Of a DNA stretch of 64,000 nt, positions 39,232 to 48,953 are shown in pieces; the stretch's first letter is position 1, and the number at the start of each line of letters is the position of its first letter. The notes below the pieces were generated by a model. That model saw only the letters and a list, made by a program, of their open reading frames with translations, had not been told where the DNA came from and did not search any database. Where the stretch lies: NCBI RefSeq assembly GCF_032883915.1, contig NZ_CP120717.1:3417697-3481696 (forward strand), in the 5' to 3' direction. Position numbers and translations under genes: made by a program. Source of the DNA: Endozoicomonas sp. 8E. GTDB lineage: Bacteria; Pseudomonadota; Gammaproteobacteria; Pseudomonadales; Endozoicomonadaceae.

Positions 39232-40238
39232 GAGCTCTCAAGATAGAAAAGTTTGCCCCGAACACTGCGCTTAAAGTCGCTTGGCGTGAGCTGGAAGTGT
39301 TTCTGAAACAGTCGGCTGAAATAGTCAGGGTCTGTGTATCCGGCCTGGTAGGCTGCTTCCCTGATTGAAAGGTCGGTACTTTTCAGGAGATCCGAGGCCA
39401 GTGTCAATCTCATTCGCTGAATATATGCAGTGGGTGAGAAGCCCGTTGCTTCCTTGAATCTTCTGTGCAACGTTCTTCGTGTCAGGCCTGAAGCTGCTAT
39501 CAGGTTTTCCATCTCGATATCTTCACAATAATGCTGCCTTATCCATTCCTGAAGCTGAATGATGACTTCATCGTTATGAGCAGTGGTGTGATCTTCGGCG
39601 AACAGTATCTGATCCATAGGACGACGAATTTCATGGGAGAACTGCTGCTCAACCTTGTGGGCAATTTGCTCTCCCATGCTCAGCTCAATAAGGTGAACCA
39701 TAAGGTCGGCAACCGAGTTGACACTTCCGGCACAGAATATTCTGCCTGAGCGGGTAATCAGGTGGTGGGGTTTAAAATCAACCTTGGGATAGTGTCTTTT
39801 CAGTCGTTCAAGAAAATACCAGTGAGTCGCTGCAGGCTGGTGATTCAATAAACCTGTTTCGGCCATAAATGTGACCCCGGTCGCTGCCACGCAGAAGGTA
39901 GCGCCTTGCTGATGCTGATACCTTAGCCATTTCACCATTGCCCTGGACTGTCTGACCACGGGTAGGGGGTTCCGCCAGAGGCCAGGCACAATGACAAGAT
40001 CTCCGGGACCTGTTTCAGAAAAGGTCACTTCCGGTGTCAGAGGTATGCCGCTCATACTGATGATCGGGTTAAGTTGCTCAGCACAGAAACAGACTTCGAC
40101 GCCTGGATGCTGATGTCTCAGTCGACTGTAGGTGACTCCTGCCTGGATCATTTCAAGGGGTAAACTGATGCTGGTAGACAGCATATGATCCACAAGGGGA
40201 ATCAGAACTCTGTTTAGTGAAAACGTTTTCTGTACCAA
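39228..40238 (-). CDS. GlxA/AraC-family transcriptional regulator with DJ-1/PfpI domain
   Basis: 336 residues. Residues 10-185 form a DJ-1/PfpI-like (GATase1-like) sensor domain (GPGDLVIVPGLW; FCVAATGVTFMAETGLL). The last ~100 residues are a double helix-turn-helix AraC domain (IAASGLTRRTLHRRFKEATG; IREAAYQAGYTDPDYFSRLFQKHF). The ligand is unknown. It lies divergently to the fabY-like gene and behind fabV, so control of fatty acid genes is possible but unproven. Confidence 0.88.
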   Translation of the reverse strand: MVQKTFSLNRVLIPLVDHMLSTSISLPLEMIQAGVTYSRLRHQHPGVEVCFCAEQLNPIISMSGIPLTPEVTFSETGPGDLVIVPGLWRNPLPVVRQSRAMVKWLRYQHQQGATFCVAATGVTFMAETGLLNHQPAATHWYFLERLKRHYPKVDFKPHHLITRSGRIFCAGSVNSVADLMVHLIELSMGEQIAHKVEQQFSHEIRRPMDQILFAEDHTTAHNDEVIIQLQEWIRQHYCEDIEMENLIAASGLTRRTLHRRFKEATGFSPTAYIQRMRLTLASDLLKSTDLSIREAAYQAGYTDPDYFSRLFQKHFQLTPSDFKRSVRGKLFYLESS

Positions 40239-40363
40239 TGCACCGGCCTGTGAATTCGATGGTGTGGCGTAATAATCAGGTATATTGGCGTAAATGTACA
40301 GATAAGTTGATGAATGTCCTATTAAACTACCGCTATATCTTTTATCTAAATGGAGTTGTTACC

Positions 40364-42205
40364 GTGAGCAGATTGCCGGTCATTGTCGCGCAGGGAGGCA
40401 TTAGCCCGGCGGGACGAAGTTCAGGGTTTCATGGGTATAATCGCTTGATATTTGATCAATTGGGTGCTCAGCAACAGCAGGAAACATTGACTGCTATCGC
40501 ACGACTCAGGGGCTTGGATAACGACACACCGGCAGACATCATTCTTTCAGGTACCTTAATCAGGCAGCTGGAAACCAACCTGTTTGATAATAACGCTCTC
40601 TATTATCACCAGCCCTTCAAAGCTGACAAGGGTTCAGAGTTGATTCTGCCCAAGAGCAGGCTGCCCAGGCCATTACCGGAAAACTGGCAGGTGGAAGAAC
40701 TGAATGATGGTCGAAATGTCAGAGTTTGTTTTTCTGGTCTGCAAACCCTGATGTTGCCTTCAACAAGGTCAGGTTCGGTCAATGCTGCTGGTCAGTTACC
40801 CAGCGGTTTTGATCCTGCTGCGCTCTATCAGTCCAGACATCATCCCCGCTCACTGGCTATGACGGTTTATGGTGCGTCAGACGCCTTGCAATCCTCCGGT
40901 TTGGAGTGGCAGCACTTAAAAGAGAATTTGTCTCCCGAACAGATTGCTGTCTATTCAGGCAGTGCCATGAGCCAGCTCGACTACAACGGCTATGGCGGTA
41001 TGCTGAAAGCCCGCTTGATGGGTAAGAGGGTCAGTTCCAAGCAATGTCCACTGGGTTTTGCTGAAATGTCTGCTGACTTTATCAATGCTTATATCCTGGG
41101 TTCACTGGGTAATACCGGCACCTCAATGGGAGCCTGTGCGACATTGCTTTATAACCTGCAGCTGGCAGTAAACGACATTCGTTCCGGCAAGCGCCGTTTG
41201 GTGATTGTTGGCAACAGTGAGGCACCGGTTGTTCCTGAAATCATGGATGGCTACAGCACCATGGGAGCGCTGGCTACGGACGATGCTTTGAGGAAGCTGG
41301 ATGGTCTTGACGATGATACCAACCCCGATTGGCGAAATGCCTGTCGTCCTTTTGCAGAGAGTGCCGGTTTTACTATTGCAGAATCTTCTCAATACTTTGT
41401 CTTGATGGATGATGAACTGGCGCTGGAGTCCGGTGCTGAAATTCTGGGAGCAGTCGCTGATGTTTTCGTGAACGCAGACGGCTATAAAAAGTCCATTTCA
41501 GCACCTGGCGCCGGCAACTATCTGACCCTTGCCAGGGCTGCCGCTCTGGGCAGGGCGATTCTGGGAGAGGACGCTCTGCGACAGAGGAGTTTTGTTCAGG
41601 CTCATGGTACCGGCACCCCACAGAATAGGGTGACTGAATCTCGCATCCTCAATGAAACGGCTCGTCATTTTGGTATGAATAACTGGCCTGTCACAGCGGT
41701 TAAGAGCTATCTGGGTCACTCTATTGGTGCGGCTGCTGGTGATCAGCTCATGTCGACACTGGGTTTCTGGCATCAGGGCATTATTCCCGGAATCAGAACA
41801 ATTCCCGGCATTGCTGAAGACGTTCATCATTCACACCTTGATATCAGTCTGAATCACAAAGAAATGGACCCATCAGAGATGGCCATGTCGCTGATCAATG
41901 CCAAGGGTTTTGGGGGCAACAACGCTACGGCAGTAATTCTGAGTCCTGATATAACCCGTGAGATGTTAAAAGCCAGGCACGGTGAGCAGGCACTATCATC
42001 CTGGCAGCAGTGTTATGAAACTACGGTCTGCCGTCAGGAAGAGTATGAGTCTGCACAACTGTCTGGTCAGGCGGAGCCTATTTATCTATTTGGTGAAGGG
42101 GTTCTTGGAGAAGACGATCTGGAGTTCACCGACCGATCCATTAAGGTACCCGGCTTCGGCCACCCGGTGAATCTCGAAGTAGACAATCCTTTCTGGTCTT
42201 TTTGA
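40364..42205 (+). CDS. fabY: Beta-ketoacyl-ACP synthase, FabY-type
   Basis: 613 residues with the thiolase-fold condensing-enzyme triad: Cys in TSMGACATLL, His in QAHGTGTP and His in YLGHSIGAA. The extended N-terminal region (MSRLPVIVAQGGISPAGRSS) and overall length match Pseudomonas FabY, which starts fatty acid synthesis from acetyl-CoA and malonyl-ACP, rather than the ~410-residue FabB/FabF. I chose the GTG start at 40364, with GGAG 8 nt upstream; the frame stays open further 5' into the divergent regulator but without support. Confidence 0.85.
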   Translation: MSRLPVIVAQGGISPAGRSSGFHGYNRLIFDQLGAQQQQETLTAIARLRGLDNDTPADIILSGTLIRQLETNLFDNNALYYHQPFKADKGSELILPKSRLPRPLPENWQVEELNDGRNVRVCFSGLQTLMLPSTRSGSVNAAGQLPSGFDPAALYQSRHHPRSLAMTVYGASDALQSSGLEWQHLKENLSPEQIAVYSGSAMSQLDYNGYGGMLKARLMGKRVSSKQCPLGFAEMSADFINAYILGSLGNTGTSMGACATLLYNLQLAVNDIRSGKRRLVIVGNSEAPVVPEIMDGYSTMGALATDDALRKLDGLDDDTNPDWRNACRPFAESAGFTIAESSQYFVLMDDELALESGAEILGAVADVFVNADGYKKSISAPGAGNYLTLARAAALGRAILGEDALRQRSFVQAHGTGTPQNRVTESRILNETARHFGMNNWPVTAVKSYLGHSIGAAAGDQLMSTLGFWHQGIIPGIRTIPGIAEDVHHSHLDISLNHKEMDPSEMAMSLINAKGFGGNNATAVILSPDITREMLKARHGEQALSSWQQCYETTVCRQEEYESAQLSGQAEPIYLFGEGVLGEDDLEFTDRSIKVPGFGHPVNLEVDNPFWSF

Positions 42206-42256
42206 TCTCAGAAGTCTGATGAAATGGCGGTACCACCTTTCCAGCTCGGGACATAA

Positions 42257-42415
42257 GTACCTAACCAGTTGGTTTCGCATATTCTGGACGGCGGCTTTTT
42301 CCATCCTTCTGCGTTCCAACTCTGGTTGCGTAGCTATGGCTACGCGCCCGTCGTTGCGCCTTGAAGGATGAAAAAATCCTCTCGCCAGAATATGCGAAAC
42401 CAACTGGCCAGGTAC
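42257..42415. repeat. 159-bp palindromic repeat element (MITE/REP-like)
   Basis: Arms of 31 bp (starting GTACCT, ending CATATTCTGG) are complementary at 29 of 31 positions. The interior carries nested palindromes (GCGTAGCTATGGCTACGC; CCTTCT...AAGG). No coding capacity. It lies between convergent or tandem genes and resembles the structured extragenic repeats that occur in many copies in marine gammaproteobacteria. A second, related element is at 48211-48380. Confidence 0.75.
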
Positions 42416-42620
42416 ATACGAAGAGTTAATGTACCCCAGTATTTGACTGCATTGGATGACATTATCGAGTCATAACCGAGCAAACGTTCGGTTGATTTAT
42501 GGTCTATTTTACGGGCATGTTCTTCAAAAGCTTTACATCATTATCCGGGCTGGTCATTGAGTTGTGTATAAAGGTAGACTCAATCAGTCCTCCGTGTCTC
42601 ATTAAAGGGAGAAAGTCATA

Positions 42621-44015
42621 ATGAGAGCCAGACTCAAACTGACCGGAATACTGATTAGCACTGTTGTCCTTACTGCCATGACTGCCAATAGGGTAACGGC
42701 AGATGAACAGGCAGGAAGAGTGGAAGTCAGTCACGCCAACAGTACCCATTTAACACTCTACCCGGACAAAACCCTGGTGCGTCAGCAGTTCAAAGTGCTT
42801 CCCGGACCGGATGGGAGTCTGGTCGTCGAAGGCATGGCCGATGACTGGGAAGATGACAGCCTTGAGCTGGAATACATCAAAGACAAACAAGGTCTGGTGC
42901 CCGCTAGCCTTACCTGGCACAGAGGTGGACTGGACCGGGATCATCTTTACAACAGGTTGGTCGGCAAGTCGGTTGAACTCGTAGGGGGAGGGCTGAACGT
43001 CCCGGTACAGGGTGTGTTGCTCTCCTATGACAGTGGGATGGGTCTGGTCCAGGGCAATAACGGTCGACAATACCTGGTGGACTGGAACGATCCGCAAGGT
43101 ATCAGGCTGGCTTCGCGGGAACAGGTTTTTCTGGAAAAAGACTATCAGACTCGTCTGATAGCACGCTTCCCGGAACTGGACGGCACCGACCAGTTACGTC
43201 TTTCTTACATTACGCCTTCCATTCGCTATTCAAGCCACTATCGAATGACTCTGGATGATGATGGAAAGGCCCGTATTGAGCTGACGGCACTTTTAAATAA
43301 CAACACAGAAACCGATTACAACAACGCAGATATCAAGCTGGTGGCCGGTGATATGGGGCGGCCCAATGTAGGTTATGCTCACAAAATGGTGAGGGCAAAT
43401 GCTGCCAGTCCCATGCCCGGTCAGGAAAGTCAGCGGGTAGGTGAAGTCATGGTCATACCGTTGCCGAAGGACCAAACGAAACTGACTCCCTTCTCCTGGC
43501 AGCAGATGACTCTCTATAAGGAAGATCAGATAGCACTCGATCATTACTATCAGCTGGATGTTAATGGTCGTTCATATTCAGGCAGAGGTTCTGATCTGCA
43601 AAGACCCAGGCTGAACTATCGCTTTAAGGCAGGGCGCGATCTTCCTGCGGGTGAGGTGAGAATTCTTGAGTCTACGGGCGACGGCACTGTGATTATCAGT
43701 GGTAATGCCATGATTCCCCAGACCACCAAAGGGGATTATGCCCATCTTGCTATGGGCGAAGCCCTGACTGTGAGGGTTGAGAGAAAGCGCGTTGATAGTC
43801 AGCAGCGTGAAAAGGAGCTGATCACTCGCTGGCAGGCTGTCGTATTTAATGACAGTGATGAAGAGGTGACCTTGATGATGACAGATCGCGATCACTCTCT
43901 GATTAAGTTGGAAGATGTGAAAGGCGGTACTCTGGAACAGACTGACACCATCAAGGTCAAAGTTCCCGTAAAAAGCAAGAAAACGCTTACATATACTTCG
44001 GCATACACTCGTTAA
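42621..44015 (+). CDS. Exported DUF4139-like protein
   Basis: 464 residues with an N-terminal signal peptide (LKLTGILISTVVLTAMTANRVTA). The mature protein is beta-rich. The region LRLSYITPSIRYSSHYRMTLD and later repeated beta segments resemble DUF4139-type proteins. No enzymatic motif is visible. It sits alone after the palindromic repeat; AAGGGAGAAAG lies before the ATG. Confidence 0.65.
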   Translation: MRARLKLTGILISTVVLTAMTANRVTADEQAGRVEVSHANSTHLTLYPDKTLVRQQFKVLPGPDGSLVVEGMADDWEDDSLELEYIKDKQGLVPASLTWHRGGLDRDHLYNRLVGKSVELVGGGLNVPVQGVLLSYDSGMGLVQGNNGRQYLVDWNDPQGIRLASREQVFLEKDYQTRLIARFPELDGTDQLRLSYITPSIRYSSHYRMTLDDDGKARIELTALLNNNTETDYNNADIKLVAGDMGRPNVGYAHKMVRANAASPMPGQESQRVGEVMVIPLPKDQTKLTPFSWQQMTLYKEDQIALDHYYQLDVNGRSYSGRGSDLQRPRLNYRFKAGRDLPAGEVRILESTGDGTVIISGNAMIPQTTKGDYAHLAMGEALTVRVERKRVDSQQREKELITRWQAVVFNDSDEEVTLMMTDRDHSLIKLEDVKGGTLEQTDTIKVKVPVKSKKTLTYTSAYTR

Positions 44016-44073
44016 TACCGTTCAGGGTCAGAAGTCTGAAGGCAGTGGTTGTTCAGGCTTCTGGCAAAATAAA

Positions 44074-44802
44074 ATGCAACTTACTGCAGATCAAAGCCTC
44101 ATGCTCAATTATCCATCTATTGTAGTTCTGACTGGTGCCGGTATTTCTGCCGAGTCGGGTATTCGTACCTTCAGGGGCAGTGGTGGCCTTTGGGAAAACC
44201 ATTCGATTGAAGATGTCGCCACGCTGGAAGGTTATTATCGCAATCCGGCCCTGGTGCAGGCTTTCTACAATGACAGGCGACAACGACTGAGTGAAGTGGT
44301 TTGTAATGCTGCTCATAAGGCGCTTTCAGACTTTGAAAAGTCTTTTGATGGTGAGTTTCTGCTGGTAACCCAAAACGTTGATGATCTGCATTCCCGGGCG
44401 GGCAGTCAGAATCTGATTCACATGCATGGTGAGCTTTATAAAGTGAGTTGTCAGGACACAGAGCAGGTTTTCGAGTGGTATGACGATCTAACTACCGAAA
44501 CACTCTGTCCATGTTGTCAAATGGCGGGCAACTTGCGGCCTCATATCGTCTGGTTTGGAGAAATGCCTCTGGAGATGGATCGTATCTACAAAGCTTTGTC
44601 GCAGTGTGATCTCTTCGTATCCATCGGAACTTCAGGTAATGTTTATCCAGCTGCCGGTTTTTTTGAAGAAGCCAAAGCTGCGGGCGCCGAAACTGTAGAG
44701 TTGAATCTTGAGCCCGGTACCAATGCCTCCCGGTTTGATCGGAGTCTTAGTGGGCCTGCTACTGAATTGGTTCCTGAATTCTTTAATGCTTTGTTGGGAT
44801 AG
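44074..44802 (+). CDS. cobB: NAD-dependent protein deacylase, sirtuin CobB
   Basis: 242 residues with sirtuin motifs GAGISAESGIRTFRG, TQNVDD and the catalytic His in HMHGELYKVSC; one zinc pair reads CPCC, with a single Cys in the first half of the site (SCQ). A Tyr and an Arg in EGYYRNPALVQAFYNDRR fit class III sirtuins that prefer succinyl/malonyl-lysine. The first residues (MQLTADQSL) are short and no strong ribosome binding site is visible. Only three clear zinc-site Cys are seen, so zinc binding may be altered. Confidence 0.88.
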   Translation: MQLTADQSLMLNYPSIVVLTGAGISAESGIRTFRGSGGLWENHSIEDVATLEGYYRNPALVQAFYNDRRQRLSEVVCNAAHKALSDFEKSFDGEFLLVTQNVDDLHSRAGSQNLIHMHGELYKVSCQDTEQVFEWYDDLTTETLCPCCQMAGNLRPHIVWFGEMPLEMDRIYKALSQCDLFVSIGTSGNVYPAAGFFEEAKAAGAETVELNLEPGTNASRFDRSLSGPATELVPEFFNALLG

Positions 44803-44861
44803 ATGTACGGCATTGTTTTTCTATCTCAAATTTTTCGATGCCCTGCGTGTTGTGCTTCTTC

Positions 44862-45668
44862 TTAATTGGAGGGAGCGGAGTGTGTGTTTTTTGTCGGTTC
44901 GTGCTTCTGTTCCGAAGAGGAGTTTTTTACTTTTTGGGCATTATCCAAAGGTGACAGTTTGTCTGGGTGGCGGGGCTTATAATCTGAGTGCATCAGGTCC
45001 CAGTCATCAGGAACGTGTTGAGATACAGTGGCTGCAGAACAGCCAGAGACTGCCTCTTCCCTCAAGTCACCGACGAATATGGCACCTCTTTTACCAGCGC
45101 GCCTTTCAACGCGCGTTTGCCCAGTAGCCGGAAAGGCAACAAAATTGAAGAGTTTAGGGTTGATACTGTCATACCTTGTAAACAGATGCTTCAAAACATC
45201 TTTAGTGAAGACGCTGCTGAGACAGCCTGAATATTCAAATTCAATCCTGGTTATAGGTTTGTCCGATGTACGCTCCGACACTGACCGTTTGACGAAGAGA
45301 GACTGCCCATCTGCAGACCAGCTAAACGAGGCTTTTTCCAGAGACTCAGGAGGAAACCATACCATTGGAACAGCATCAAATCGGTAAGTAACCGTGGTAC
45401 CCGGCAGGCCAACAGAGACAACAGAGGTAGTACCTTTGATTTCGGGTGGCTGAACAAGAATATTCAGCGATGATAAATAGAAATTTCCCTTAGCTTTACC
45501 TTTAAATGACTTCACGTAGCTGAGGTAACCTGCATTCCTGTAATTGGGAGTAGCGTAGTAATCATGGTCAACGATCCACAGATACTCAGGGAACAAATCT
45601 GCCGGTGCCTGCGCCATAACCGGTCGAACCGTTGTCATAATAGTCAGAAAAATCACATCTCGTCGCAC
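44862..45668 (-). CDS. Exported protein of unknown function
   Basis: 268 residues. Signal peptide likely (IFLTIMTTVRPVMAQA). The C-terminal ~40 residues are hydrophilic and low-complexity (SSSEQKHEPTKNTHSAP). No recognisable domain. It converges with cobB. Confidence 0.55.
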   Translation of the reverse strand: MRRDVIFLTIMTTVRPVMAQAPADLFPEYLWIVDHDYYATPNYRNAGYLSYVKSFKGKAKGNFYLSSLNILVQPPEIKGTTSVVSVGLPGTTVTYRFDAVPMVWFPPESLEKASFSWSADGQSLFVKRSVSERTSDKPITRIEFEYSGCLSSVFTKDVLKHLFTRYDSINPKLFNFVAFPATGQTRVERRAGKRGAIFVGDLREEAVSGCSAATVSQHVPDDWDLMHSDYKPRHPDKLSPLDNAQKVKNSSSEQKHEPTKNTHSAPSN

Positions 45669-45905
45669 CAGAAATACCTCCTGATTTATAACAAACAGTA
45701 ACTATAGACGCTCAAAATGGTTCTGCAGACAACCTTGATCTGAAAATAAAAAATAAAAGGCAATCACAAGCTAAAGGCATTAGAGGTCGGGTCACCGACC
45801 TTTGTCACCAATTCATCATGAAACTGACACCCTTGTAACATCACTATGTCTTATTTATTTCATACCCTGTGCTCGCAATATAACCCATAAGAAACGGGAG
45901 CCCGT

Positions 45906-46028
45906 GTGAGAGTTCTGAGTTTTATACCACTGATTGTTTTTTCACTATTGCTGAGTGGCTGTGACGATGAAACAGATACCACCAGTGGTGACAATAATAC
46001 CAGTGAATACCACTGCCCAGTTGAATAA
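45906..46028 (+). CDS. Small predicted lipoprotein upstream of phospholipase C
   Basis: 40 codons from a GTG start with GGGAG 5 nt upstream. The product begins MRVLSFIPLIVFSLLLSGC, a lipoprotein signal with a good lipobox (LSGC), then a short acidic, Thr/Ser/Asn-rich tail (DDETDTTSGDNN) ending YHCPVE. It ends 23 bp before the phospholipase C gene and is probably co-transcribed. Function unknown. Confidence 0.65.
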   Translation: MRVLSFIPLIVFSLLLSGCDDETDTTSGDNNTSEYHCPVE

Positions 46029-46051
46029 ATAGTAAAGGCAATCAGCTAATT

Positions 46052-48172
46052 ATGAAAAAAGCGTTGAGTCGTCGTAAATTTTTAAAAGCGTCAGGTGTTG
46101 GGTTGACTGGCGTGACAGCATCAGGGTTAATTCCACCTTCAATTGTGAAGGCTTTATCCATTCCGGCAAACAATGTCCATGGTAACATCAATGATGTGGA
46201 GCATGTTGTTATATTGATGCAGGAAAACCGGGCTTTTGACCACTATTTTGGAAAGTTGGCAGGGGTTCGTGGTTTTGCAGATCGCCATCCTGTTCCTACG
46301 GTGTATGGTGATGTCTGGAAGCAAAAATATGAGAAACGACAAAATGAGCGTTTTATTTATCCCTATCATCTGGATGCGGAACAGGGTAATGCTCAGCGTG
46401 TGAATGGTACGCCACATACTTTTCCGGATGCTCATGAAGCCTGGGATCATGGGCGCATGAGTGATTGGCCAACCTATAAAGAAGATCAGTCGATGGGGTA
46501 CTATACAGAGGCTGAATTACCTTTCCAGTTTGCCCTGGCAGATGCTTTTACTGTCTGTGATGAATACTACTGCTCATTCCATGGGGGAACTAATCCTAAC
46601 CGGCTCTTTCATTGGACGGGTATCAATCACCATGAACTGGACCCTAACCCACCTGCCATTTTTAATGATTATGATAGTCTTGGCTCGTCCAGTGAAGGGT
46701 ATACCTGGACAACCTATCCCGAGCGTCTGGAGCAGGCGGGTGTTAGTTGGAGGATTTATCAGAACTTACCTGATAATTTTACAGATAACCCTCTGGCCGG
46801 TTTTAGACAGTACCGGGAAGCCAATGAATTAAAAGGCAATCAAGCCAATGGTAAGCCCTATCCCGAATGGTCAGAAGACGATGACAACATCAGCCCTTTG
46901 CTGAAAGGCGTCGCCAATACCATGGCTGACGGTGGCTTTTTGGAAAGTCTTAAAAAAGATATTGAAAACAAAACGTTGCCACAAGTGTCATGGATTATTG
47001 CGCCAGCAACCTATTCCGAGCACCCGGGACCTTCGTCACCGGTACAGGGAGGCTGGTATACTCAGGAAGTTCTGGACGCATTAACCAGCGACCCGGATAT
47101 CTGGAGTAAAACAGTTCTGATTATCAATTTTGATGAAAATGATGGTTTCTTTGATCATATGCCTCCACCTTGCCCGCCTTCCTTGAGTGAGGGAGCTTTT
47201 CATGGTGAAAGTACTGTTGATACAACCGGAGAGTATCATACTGAAAATCAGGCTTATGGTCCGGGTCCAAGAGTTCCGGCATTGATTGTTTCTCCATGGA
47301 GCCGGGGAGGCTGGGTTAACTCACAGGTGTTCGATCATACGTCGGTGTTACAGTTTCTGGAAAAGCGGTTTGGAGTGATCGAAGAGAATATTACGCCTTT
47401 CCGTCGTGCGGTTTGCGGTGATTTATTATCGGCATTTAATTTTGAAAACCCTAATGACGAGCCATTGCCATCGCTACCGGAAATGACTAAATCAGAGGCT
47501 GATATCATAAGATTTTTCCAGCAACTATTGCCACAGATTAATCCTCCGGCTGAAGAAGATCAGCTACCGCCCGTCGCCAATGCCGGTATCCGGCCTTCAA
47601 GAGCTCTTCCTTATGAGCTGCACGTTAATTCCCTGGTCGATACAGACCAGTTCTCCGTCGTTCTGACTATGACCAACAGTGGTCAGCAGGGCGCCGTGAT
47701 CCATGTCTATGATCAACTGAATCTGGAAGAGATACCCCGAAGGTTTGTGATTGGAGCCGGAGATACCGTACGGGCTACATGGCCGGCATCTCTCGACAAC
47801 AAGTATGACTTGTGGGTGCTCTCTGCCAATGGTTTCCATCGTCAGTTTAAGGGAACCTGCGAGCGGGAGCATAACCAGGAAGTCTCCGTATGTTATGGAG
47901 TTAGCAAGGAAACGCCGTCGGTTTTGGTCAGACTGGAAAATCATGGAGATACAGAGAAACAGTTGACTGTAGATTTCTCAGCCTACGAGCCAGGTAATCA
48001 ACAGACCATCACTCTGGCAGCCGGTGAAAAAGCGTCTGTTGAGCAGTTTATCAAGTCTGCATCCAACTGGTATGAGCTGGAAGTCAGTGTTGAAGGAAGT
48101 GACACGTTCAGGCGTTATTGTGGCAGGGTTGAAAATGGTACTCATGGCGTTTCAGACCCTTTGATGGGGTGA
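46052..48172 (+). CDS. Tat-exported phospholipase C (phosphocholine-type)
   Basis: 706 residues. Twin-arginine signal SRRKFLK at the N-terminus. The phosphoesterase domain starts at VEHVVILMQENRAFDHYFG and includes WIIAPATYSEHPG and FDENDGFFDHMPPP, metal-site motifs of the bacterial phospholipase C/acid phosphatase family. Two C-terminal beta domains (about 510-610 and 620-700) are typical of Pseudomonas PlcN/PlcH. It should hydrolyse phosphatidylcholine or sphingomyelin outside the cytoplasm, which fits life with an animal host. Confidence 0.9.
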   Translation: MKKALSRRKFLKASGVGLTGVTASGLIPPSIVKALSIPANNVHGNINDVEHVVILMQENRAFDHYFGKLAGVRGFADRHPVPTVYGDVWKQKYEKRQNERFIYPYHLDAEQGNAQRVNGTPHTFPDAHEAWDHGRMSDWPTYKEDQSMGYYTEAELPFQFALADAFTVCDEYYCSFHGGTNPNRLFHWTGINHHELDPNPPAIFNDYDSLGSSSEGYTWTTYPERLEQAGVSWRIYQNLPDNFTDNPLAGFRQYREANELKGNQANGKPYPEWSEDDDNISPLLKGVANTMADGGFLESLKKDIENKTLPQVSWIIAPATYSEHPGPSSPVQGGWYTQEVLDALTSDPDIWSKTVLIINFDENDGFFDHMPPPCPPSLSEGAFHGESTVDTTGEYHTENQAYGPGPRVPALIVSPWSRGGWVNSQVFDHTSVLQFLEKRFGVIEENITPFRRAVCGDLLSAFNFENPNDEPLPSLPEMTKSEADIIRFFQQLLPQINPPAEEDQLPPVANAGIRPSRALPYELHVNSLVDTDQFSVVLTMTNSGQQGAVIHVYDQLNLEEIPRRFVIGAGDTVRATWPASLDNKYDLWVLSANGFHRQFKGTCEREHNQEVSVCYGVSKETPSVLVRLENHGDTEKQLTVDFSAYEPGNQQTITLAAGEKASVEQFIKSASNWYELEVSVEGSDTFRRYCGRVENGTHGVSDPLMG

Positions 48173-48210
48173 TAAAACTTCTGAAAATTCAGAGGGCGCC
48201 CAGGGTGATG

Positions 48211-48380
48211 GGTAATACCGATCGAACTTTCTAACTCCCTATTGCGCTGAAGATTTGAGCCTTAATCCTGTGTTGGCGATCGTCGCCATAGTTAAGGCTA
48301 TGACTCCTGACGCCGCCTTGTCTTAAGGCTCAAATCTCCATACTCATCATGGGAGTTAGCAAGCACGATTGGTATAACCT
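48211..48380. repeat. Second palindromic repeat element
   Basis: Imperfect inverted repeat of about 55-bp arms (GGTAATACC... / ...GGTATAACC; both contain CTAACTCCC and AGATTTGAGCCTTAA). Its interior (CCATAGTTAAGGCTATG; CGCCTTG) has the same plan as the element at 42257-42415, so the two belong to one loose family. It fills most of the 400-bp gap between phospholipase C and mntA. Confidence 0.7.
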
Positions 48381-48575
48381 TTGTTTTTAGAACAAGAAAC
48401 CTGCGACTTTGAGGAAAGAGTGTTCGGGTTATGACCCGCATTGGCTGTTGGTCTGGGCCGGAGGTTTGGCTAATGATGGATATTTTGAGGCAGGGTGACT
48501 ATGGAAAAATAACTGGCCAGATGAAATGATAACCCTTAGTAATAATTTTTTAGACAATTTCTGCAGGACATTCTA

Positions 48576-48953
48576 TTGAGCCCTTCAACATGTCAGCTTC
48601 CGGATGGTCTGGTCGATGCAATGCGACATTTCAGTGCAATTGATGCCATCTATCTATATGGCTCACGGGCAAAAGGGAACGCCAGGGACGACAGCGATTG
48701 GGATCTTGCTGTTATTTATACAGATTATGAAACCGATATTCTGGAACGTGCCGTCCGACCACAAATGATGGAAGCCGAGCTAGAGCGGCTGTATCCCGAG
48801 CTTGAACTCAGTGTTGTTGATCTTCGAGAGGTACCTGTGCCTCTGCAATGGAATATTATTCAGGGCATGAAACTATTTGACCGCTATGTTCCGGCCGTTC
48901 GCCGTCTTGAGCATGCCATTATTTCTGCCTGGGAAAAAGACTATGAGCGATAA
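48576..48953 (+). CDS. mntA: MntA-type nucleotidyltransferase antitoxin
   Basis: 125 residues with the minimal nucleotidyltransferase signature GSRAKG and DSDWDLAV. In MntA-HepT modules this enzyme adds AMP to the HepT toxin and silences it. The start is taken as TTG at 48576, with AGGA 7 nt upstream; the next in-frame ATG (48621) would leave the fold slightly short. The 3' end overlaps hepT by 11 bp. Confidence 0.9.
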   Translation: MSPSTCQLPDGLVDAMRHFSAIDAIYLYGSRAKGNARDDSDWDLAVIYTDYETDILERAVRPQMMEAELERLYPELELSVVDLREVPVPLQWNIIQGMKLFDRYVPAVRRLEHAIISAWEKDYER

